A DNA stretch of 64,000 bases from Akebia trifoliata (taxonomy: Eukaryota; Streptophyta; Magnoliopsida; Ranunculales; Lardizabalaceae): the NCBI GenBank assembly GCA_017979445.1, contig CM030713.1, forward strand, positions 26,147,163 through 26,211,162, in the 5' to 3' direction. Under the pieces are notes generated by a model that was not told the origin of the DNA, searched no databases, and worked only from the letters and a program-made list of their open reading frames with translations. A program made the translations under genes and the position numbers. Numbering within the stretch: the first letter of the stretch is position 1; each line of letters starts with the position of its first letter. This document shows, piece by piece, positions 57,414 to 64,000 of the stretch.

Positions 57414-58446
57414 TGTCACGGCCCTATTCTTTCGAAGCGAGGTCGTGCGGCGCAAGGGGGTCAAATCTACTTGCAAGCCTGTAAAATGATCGTACACCAC
57501 ACGCACGTAGCTAGCAAACAAGTAAACGAAGTAACATGAGGCAAAGCCTAGAGGCAACTTTGTTGATATAATTTTGATTACACGGTGCAACGCGTTACAA
57601 AAGCAATAGATGCGTTACAAGCAAATGATGATTTTATGACACGCGGGACTTCCACGGAGCTGGGCTTCAAGGGCTTCAACAACGTGGGTGTAGGCCGGGG
57701 ATTGGGATAGCACTGACACCCTTCCTACAAAGTGTATGCTAAGTCTTTCCCAGGTTTCCAGAAGGAAACATCAAAAGTGGAGGCCGGTCATACTCCCTTA
57801 TTACGAAAATGCCACTAAGCTAACAAGTGTGCCCTGGCACGGGGCTGACATGTATCCTAAGCTAACAGATATGCACTGGTACGGGGGCTGACATGGCTTC
57901 ATAACGAGCCTTACATGTCGGGGGCGAGCTACCTGGGAGCACCCATGTAATATCATGTAAGGCTCGTTATGAAGCTATGTCAGCCCCGTACCAGGGCATA
58001 TCTGTTAGCTTAGGGTACATGTCAGCCCCGTGCCAGGGCACACTTGTTAGCTTAGTGGCATTTTCGTAATAAGGGAGTATGACCGGCCTCCACTTTTGAT
58101 GTTTTCTTGTGGAAACCTGGGAAAGACTTAGCATACACTTTCTAGGAAGGGTGTTAGTGCTATCCTAATCCCCGGCCTACACCCACGTTGTTAAAGCCCT
58201 TGAAGCCCAGCTCCGTGGAAGTCCCGCGTGTCATAGGATCATCATTTGCTTGTAACGCATCTATTGCTTTTGTAACGCGTTACACCGTGTAATCAATATT
58301 ATATCAACAAAGTTGCATCTGGGCTTTACCTCGTTTACTTGTTTGCTAGCTACGTGTATGTGATGTACGATCATTTTACAGGCTTGCAAGTGGATTTGAC
58401 CCCCTTGCGCCGTACGACTTCGCTTCGAAAGAATAGGACCGTGACA
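57414..58446. mobile_element. 1033-bp palindromic element with TG...CA ends and 5-bp target duplication
   Basis: Left arm 57414-57917 and right arm 57954-58446 are near-perfect inverted copies around a 36-base loop. The outer ends read TGTCACGG and CCGTGACA. CATAG is duplicated exactly at 57409-57413 and 58447-58451. TG...CA with a 5-bp duplication is the mark of LTR-retroelement integrase, yet the structure is one giant hairpin. It is far richer in G and C than its flanks. Arms contain TTTCGAAGCGAGGTCGTG, GTAACGC repeats and two similar units of about 45 bases (GCTAACA-ATGCxCTGG-ACGGGGCTGACATG). No long open frame. It may be two inverted LTR pieces or a foldback element. Confidence 0.88.
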
Positions 58447-58458
58447 CATAGGCATAGC

Positions 58459-58771
58459 TAGGAGTGCAACTTGGTTCGATTTGAGGTCAAATTAGAACCA
58501 AACTGACATAGGTTAGTTCCACTAAATAAGAACTAGAACTGAACCAAATTCCATTATAACCAAACTAACCCAAACCAAACTAAAGTCAGTTTGGTTCGGT
58601 TCGGTTCGATTCTATAAATTGTAAGTAATATTTTTTAATGAAAAAATAAATATATAATAAACATAAAATCTCATACAATAAATCACTAATTTATCAATAA
58701 AAAATCATTAGTTTATCAACAAAAGATCATTAATCTATGTAATAACTCCTAAAATAATTCACAATAATTTT

Positions 58772-58815
<44 letters not shown>

Positions 58816-59005
58816 CATAGGGGGGTCGATTCTCAGTTTGGTTCGGTTCTATATAAGTTTGATCTGAGAACCAAACAAATTGATCGGTTCTCCATTTTCG
58901 TCACTCGGAACTGAACCACAACTCGTTCCAAACCAAACCAAAACCACCCTAAAGCTATCAATTTGGTTCGGTTCTTGATTTGAGCCGAACCAAATTGCAC
59001 CTCTA
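58459..59005. mobile_element. hAT MITE, 547 bp
   Basis: Ends TAGGAGTGCAACTTGGTTCG and inverse CAAATTGCACCTCTA, rich in GGTTCGGTTC words. The 8-bp duplication GGCATAGC is perfect at 58451-58458 and 59006-59013. A TA repeat (58776-58813) lies inside. The left target duplication shares its first base with that of the neighbouring palindrome. Confidence 0.9.
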
Positions 59006-59059
59006 GGCATAGCCCAACTATAGTCTATATAATAAAATACAATGATGGATCACATCATT

Positions 59060-59410
59060 CCTATGTGGGGTCTAAATACCTATTTTTTCTCTCCACACCT
59101 TTAATTTTATTATCTTTCCTCTTTTTCCCTCCTCCTTCCCCCCTCTTTTCTCATTAATATTCCTCCAATTTTATTTTATTTTCTCTTTTACCTCATTTTT
59201 CAATTGTATAAGGTCTAATTTTACTATCTTTTCTCTTTTACCCCTTTGACCCCAAAAAGGATGTCCCTGCCCTTTTATCTAATTTTTTATAATACCTTTC
59301 TAACTTTATTAATTTTCAATTTTCCCCCTTAACCCTAATTTTTTAATCATACCCCTCCAACTCTATAATTTTTTTCACTTTTACCCCCCTTAACCCCAAA
59401 GAGATTACTC
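59060..59410. repeat. pyrimidine-rich repeat, copy 2
   Basis: Counterpart of 57030-57400, with ACCCCTTTGACCCCAAAAAGG and CTTAACCCCAAAGAG. Confidence 0.55.
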
Positions 59411-59674
59411 AATTCTAGTCGATTTAATGGTTCAATTCAACCAATTTTTAACCCACCCATAGTCGTTCATGAAAAACTTACTAAAGAAAATGAAGATGGA
59501 AATGATAATTCCAAGTCTAATGGCTTAGAAATCATTAATTAGACAATTGAATATAATCAAGGGAGCCTAAAAGAGTATGGTGCTCCTTGAGGCCTGATAA
59601 CTTGACACATGTTGAGATACTATTGGATAGAAAAATTGTGACAATGGATAATTTACCACTTCAAAGAAGATTAA

Positions 59675-60417
59675 GGTTATGTTTGATTGTAGGGAACACG
59701 ATTTCCAAGGAATTCAAATTCTTTGGAACAATGAATTCCACACTTTGATTGAACCTAAGAAAATACCAAACCAAATTGCATTTTAACGTAGTTTTAAAAC
59801 TTGTTGTGTGAACTTCAAGTCAGCCTAGTTGCAATGGGCAGGTGCGAGATAACTTATTTGATGAAATATTTGGGTGATGATTCCAGAGACCTGAGTTCAA
59901 ATCTCGTTAGCATCGAGTTATTTAACTAATTAAAAATAGGTTTACAGATAAAAAAAAAATTACAATTGAATTTTGAAGTGGCTCCATCCAAAATTCAATG
60001 GAGCTAACTCACCAAGTCAACTTGGAAATATATCCAGTCAAGTAGTCAATTCAAAAATGCTGCAAGTCAAACTTAGAAACTTGATCGAGTCATTTGGCTA
60101 TAAATAACAATTGGTGAAGAACACAATTAAATATTTAATTATTTTTAAAAATATACATTAAAATTTATTTGTAAATATTTATAATTTAATATATTTTTAT
60201 TTGACGCATTCAAGTCAACTTACAACTTGACTTGATATATCTTCATTTCAAGGAAAATCTCCATGGGATGGTAATCCATTTTCCCTCGGTCGTGGAAAAT
60301 CAATTTGGACGGTAAATGAAATTTCAGAGAGACAAAATGCAATTAAACACCTAAATATAATATTTTCCAAAGGAATTTGTTTTTTCAGCTTATCTTACAT
60401 GCGCAATTGAACACACC
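59675..60417. mobile_element. TIR element related to 10943-11597
   Basis: GGTTATGTTTGATTGTAGGG at the left and the inverse ending GCAATTGAACACACC at the right, with GGAATTCAAATTC/GGAAAAT words inside each end. No target duplication is clear. Confidence 0.5.
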
Positions 60418-60419
60418 GC

Positions 60420-61440
60420 AAATATAGTTAAAAAAAATATAATGGTAAATTATACTTTCTCTCCCTGAAGTTTGGCATAATTCTATAGTGACTCTTTAAG
60501 GTATCGACAATTGCACTTACCTCCCTATATTTATCTAACAAGCTCAATTACCCTCCTCTGAGCTCTCTACTTGTCGGGGACCAAACACTTAAAAATGTGT
60601 GTGTGTTTTTTTTTTTTTTTATAAATTATATTACTCTTTTCAAGATGTTATTCTTTTTTTATGAATAAAAATATTTATGTGAAAAAATAGGTTCAAATGT
60701 AATACTGCATATTTAGATGGGGTTGACATTTTAATAATTTTAGAATTTAATTTTTTTGGTATAAAAATAAAATAAAATAAGAGGGTAAAACAGTAAAAGC
60801 AACATTTGAACTATAACACCATCTATGAAAGGGGAGTTAAATGCAATTGTCAAAATGTTAGGGGGGTTAACAGAGAGTTATGCCAAACCAAATGGGTCAA
60901 AGTGTATTCACCCAAAAGATAACTCCAAAATCTCCCCTTCTAAGTAATTTTCAAATTTTATTCTGGAACTTATTCGTCATTTTCTTGAACTTCAAGGATA
61001 AAATGGTAAAATAATTTGGAAAACGAAGGTTAGAGGCGCGTGGTGTAGCGTAGGGTCAAACAAATCTTGGAGAGAGAACCCTTTCTTAACCCAAAAAAGA
61101 AAGAAAAAGAAAATTAACGGCTGAGATAAGATGAAAAGTACAGATTTCCTACGGATCATAACTATTTTCTAGGGATGACAACAGATTTTTTTAGTATACA
61201 TTTTATCGGAAATCCCTATAAGTATTGTTCAATGATTCAATCTCCGCCGTTTGTTATATTTTCGATACAAAGTCCAACAACAAACAAAATTATTAAACCC
61301 TTAAAATAAACTACATACTTCTTGAAAAACCAAAAACTAGCTTAATAAATATTAAATGTAAGGATTTGACTTGGACCAAAATTCAAAATTAAGTTCCATT
61401 TTAAAAAAAATCACTCTTCTCCTCCAAAATGATATATTGT
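60420..61440. other. no gene seen
   Basis: AT-rich spacer. ATTTGGCATAA near 60470 and the inverse TTATGCCAAACC near 60877 suggest another decayed inverted-repeat element. Confidence 0.4.
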
Positions 61441-61614
61441 ACATGTGAGTCGTGCGGAGTAACAGTGAAATGTACATTGATTCTCACATTATTGATATGG
61501 AGGTGCACATATAATCAAAGCTCATGTTCTCACTCGTATCTTGATGAAAAACGTCTCTACGATTTTGTATATACATTCACGTAAGTAATGTGAGAATTGA
61601 TATATATATATATA

Positions 61615-61993
61615 GGGTCAGGTTCAAAGGACAACCATTTCTACACACATATAGACAACGTGTTTTGTCTTATATAGGCAAAAATGTTTGGAATGGACTG
61701 ATTTTTTGTGAGGATGATCTCTGTGATGAGGGGATCATCCTGGAAAAAAATCATCCCATTCCAAAACTTGTAACCCCATCAAAATTGATTTACAAAAATT
61801 GGACGGTCTATAATTTTTCAACAAAAATTGGACGGTCTAGAAGTTTCATAATGAGCTGATTTTTGGCAAGGATGATCTCCTCATCACAGAGATCATCCTC
61901 ACAAAAAATCAGTCCATTCCAAACATTTTTGCCCATATAAGACAAAACACGTTGTCTATATGTATGTAGAAATGGTTGTCCTTTGAACCTGAC

Positions 61994-61995
<2 letters not shown>
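61615..61995. mobile_element. core-palindrome hairpin element E (381 bp)
   Basis: Arms GGGTCAGGTTCAAAGGACAAC and inverse GTCCTTTGAACCTGACCC, then two core palindromes with the GGACGGTCTA spacer. TA repeats on both sides (1996-2046 side is about 50 bases of TA). Confidence 0.85.
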
Positions 61996-62052
<57 letters not shown>

Positions 62053-62431
62053 GGGTCACGTTATTACGACCCCCTTTGCGACCCCCTTTGCGACACACCT
62101 TTTTGTCTTATATGGGCAAAAATGTTTGGAATGGGCTGATTTTTTGTGAGGATGATCTCTATGGTGAGGGGATCATCCTGGCAAAAAATCATCCCATTCC
62201 AAAACTTGTAACCCCATCAAAATTGATTTACAAAAATTGGACGGTCTATAATTTTTCAACAAAAATTGGACGGTCTAGAAGTTTCATAATGAGCTGATTT
62301 TTGGCAAGGATGATCTCCTCATCACAGAGATCATCCACAAAAAATCAGTCCATTCCAAACATTTTTGCCCATATAAGACAAAACACGTTGTCTATATGTA
62401 TGTAGAAATGGTTGTCCTTTGAACCTGACCC
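62053..62431. mobile_element. core-palindrome hairpin element F (379 bp), mismatched arms
   Basis: The left arm GGGTCACGTTATTACGACCC equals that of G; the right arm ends GTCCTTTGAACCTGACCC as in E. The right half is almost base-identical to E. The two outer arms cannot pair with one another, only the inner cores can. Confidence 0.85.
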
Positions 62432-62454
62432 ATATATATATATATATATAATAT

Positions 62455-62491
<37 letters not shown>

Positions 62492-62860
62492 GGGTCACGT
62501 TATTACGACCCCCTTTGCGACCCCCTTTGCGACACACCTTTTTGTCTTATATGGGCAAAAATGTTTGGAATGGGCTGATTTTTTGTGAGGATGATCTCTA
62601 TGGTGAGGGGATCATCCTGGCAAAAAATCATCCCATTCCAAAACTTCTAGACCGTCCGATTTTTGTTGAAAAATTATAGACCGTCCAATTTTTGTAAATC
62701 AATTTTGATGGGGTTAGAAGTTTTGGAATGGGATGATTTTTTGCCAGGATGATCCCCTCACCATAGAGATCATCCTCACAAAAAATCAGCCCATTCCAAA
62801 CATTTTTACCCATATAAGACAAAAAGGTGTGTCGCAAAGGGGGTCGTAATAACGCGACCC
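62492..62860. mobile_element. core-palindrome hairpin element G (369 bp)
   Basis: Arms GGGTCACGTTATTACGACCC and inverse GGGTCGTAATAACGCGACCC match. The two cores face each other around GACCGTCCGATTTTTG. Bounded by TA repeats. Confidence 0.85.
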
Positions 62861-63167
62861 TATATATATATATATATATATTAATGTTACTTTAGCATTT
62901 CCCTTTAGATATTCATATGTGATCTCTTGCAAGTTGTATCATGTATGTACGTGGATCAATGAATCCAAATAAGTCACATAATTCAACATATTTATAGGGT
63001 AAAATAGAGGGTATGATTTGGTGGTTGAGAACTTCTCTATCTCTATCGATAAGAGGATCTTATATCAAATAACTCGAAGAAAGAAGAAGTTGATGGCCTA
63101 TTATGCTAGATTGAGTTGGTTTATATTTACTCCCTATTTGTACTCTTGTTTGTGGGGAAAATTTTAA

Positions 63168-63262
63168 AGAATCATATGATAATTTGATTACCCCACGTGG
63201 CAAACTCAATTGACTACCCTAACGTGACAAATTTGGAATCGTAAATCTTAATTCCTTGGTGT
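63168..63262. mobile_element. one arm of a family 1 MITE
   Basis: GAATCATATGATAATTTGATTACC then CAAACTCAATTGACTACC and GGAATCGTAAATCTTA parallel the left arm of the element at 54908. The right arm is absent. Confidence 0.5.
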
Positions 63263-63279
63263 GGACACTAGATTCTTTG

Positions 63280-63500
63280 TTTCTGAATATCTCATCCACT
63301 TTGGGTTTGGAGTCACCACTGTTATTTTTGTAAAAGATGTATGAATGGTCACTCGGGTTGCATTTTTTTTAAAAGCATGTTATTTTGACATTTAATGATT
63401 TTCGTATGGATAAGGCTCATTGGTCCAACCTTAGATCTAGGTATGGGGGTCCATATTAGGGAGTAGGGAAGGTGTTAGGCACCCTACTCCTTCCACCGTT
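63280..63500 (+). repeat. LTR-like repeat, second copy
   Basis: Shares GGGTTTGGAGTC-CACC and GGTGTTAGGCACC landmarks with 1930-2165. Confidence 0.5.
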
Positions 63501-64000
63501 GGTAGTAACCTTGGATTCAGTCATTTTGAAAATAAAATAAAAAGAAAAGTCGAAAAGATTCGATATGTGCCCTTGAGTACAAGGGACTTTGATGTTGGTT
63601 TAAACCATTGAGAGCCCCCTTATTAAAAAAATGGCCCTTCGATGGCTCAAGCTTTTCGTAGTGTGTGCATAGGTGTAGAGAAAAAAGGAGAAATAAAATG
63701 GGAAAAGTTGGAGGGAAGAGAATGAGGAGAGAAAAAATGTTTATTTTCTTTTTTAGTCCATGTCCTTACCTTGTTCTTAGGTTAACATTTTTGACTTTCA
63801 AAGGATGAGTCTTTTTTGACTTGATCTTGGTTTACTTATGTAGTAGAAATAGGGATTGAATTGGTAAGTTAAGGGAATTGAGAGTGAGTAGAGGGTTGAG
63901 AGTAGAGAGAGTTGAGAGTAAGAAAGTATTTTTGAGAAGGAGTAATTTTTTTAAGTCTTGGGAGTTTAAGCATGAGGGAAGGATTGTGTTGAGAATATAG
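63501..64000. other. no gene seen
   Basis: Purine-rich sequence (GAGAGTAGAGAGAGTTGAGAG near 63895) to the window end; probably still within a retrotransposon. Confidence 0.35.

Larger units (their letters stand above)
61446..62905. mobile_element. family 2 MITE split by three nested hairpin elements
   Basis: Left part: GAGTCGTGCGGAGTAACAG to ATGTGAGAATTGATA (61450-61602). Right part: TTAATGTTACTTTAGCATTTCCC (62881-62903), the matching inverted end. Between them are TA repeats and elements E, F and G. Confidence 0.75.

Noticed and set aside
57408..58455. Two similar 60-64-codon open frames at the ends of the palindrome
   Set aside because: They are the same arm read twice because the arms are inverted copies; no recognisable domain.
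61590..62837. Several open frames sharing GKNVWNGLIFCEDDL and TYRQRVLSY
   Set aside because: These are the translated core and arms of the repeated hairpin elements on both strands, not a protein family.
1..64000. CRISPR array, bacterial operon or organelle insert
   Set aside because: No regularly spaced identical repeats with unique spacers, no prokaryotic gene density, no recognisable plastid or mitochondrial genes.

Overview
The window is AT-rich nuclear DNA from a flowering plant. This rests on plant-type genes with GT-AG introns (a GS-OX-like flavin monooxygenase pair and a PLATZ zinc-binding factor) and on a typical plant transposon load: copia, LINE, SINE, TRIM, hAT, PIF/Harbinger and Mutator-like hairpin MITEs. 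I cannot name the species. No bacterial, organellar, CRISPR, rRNA or true tRNA gene was seen.

Layout. 1-13.2 kb: gene-free repeats (copia and LINE remnants, two SINEs, four back-to-back hairpin elements in TA repeats at 6.2-7.6 kb, small MITEs). 13.3-28.8 kb: FMO copy 1, seven exons, 472 codons open, with introns swollen by at least nine insertions, including a 5.27-kb PIF/Harbinger element. 28.8-34.5 kb: the 3' part of the duplicated block plus repeats. 34.6-40.1 kb: FMO copy 2, same seven exons, 476 codons open, compact. 40.1-43.8 kb: the matching 3' flank of copy 2. 43.8-48 kb: MITEs and a hAT-like element. 48.1-49.2 kb: a PLATZ gene on the minus strand, complete but with one base missing in exon 3. 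49.5-64 kb: gene-free repeats, with runs of hairpin MITEs, a 1.03-kb palindrome with 5-bp target duplications, a hAT MITE joined to it, and a nested cluster of three hairpin elements.

The FMO block is a tandem duplication (about 13.2-32.6 kb and 34.55-43.8 kb). Because both copies survive, each often serves as the empty site for insertions in the other. This fixes the exact ends and target duplications of many elements from one window: PIF/Harbinger TTA; hAT 8 bp; Mutator-like MITEs 9 bp; TRIM and solo LTR 5 bp; Tourist TAA; SINE about 12 bp.

The most unusual material is a family of hairpin elements with a conserved core palindrome but unrelated outer arms. One copy at 62.05-62.43 kb carries the left arm of one neighbour and the right arm of another. 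The inverted 1.03-kb TG...CA structure at 57.4-58.4 kb is also unusual. Coordinates of exons and of elements with target duplications were read base by base; edges of older repeats are approximate.
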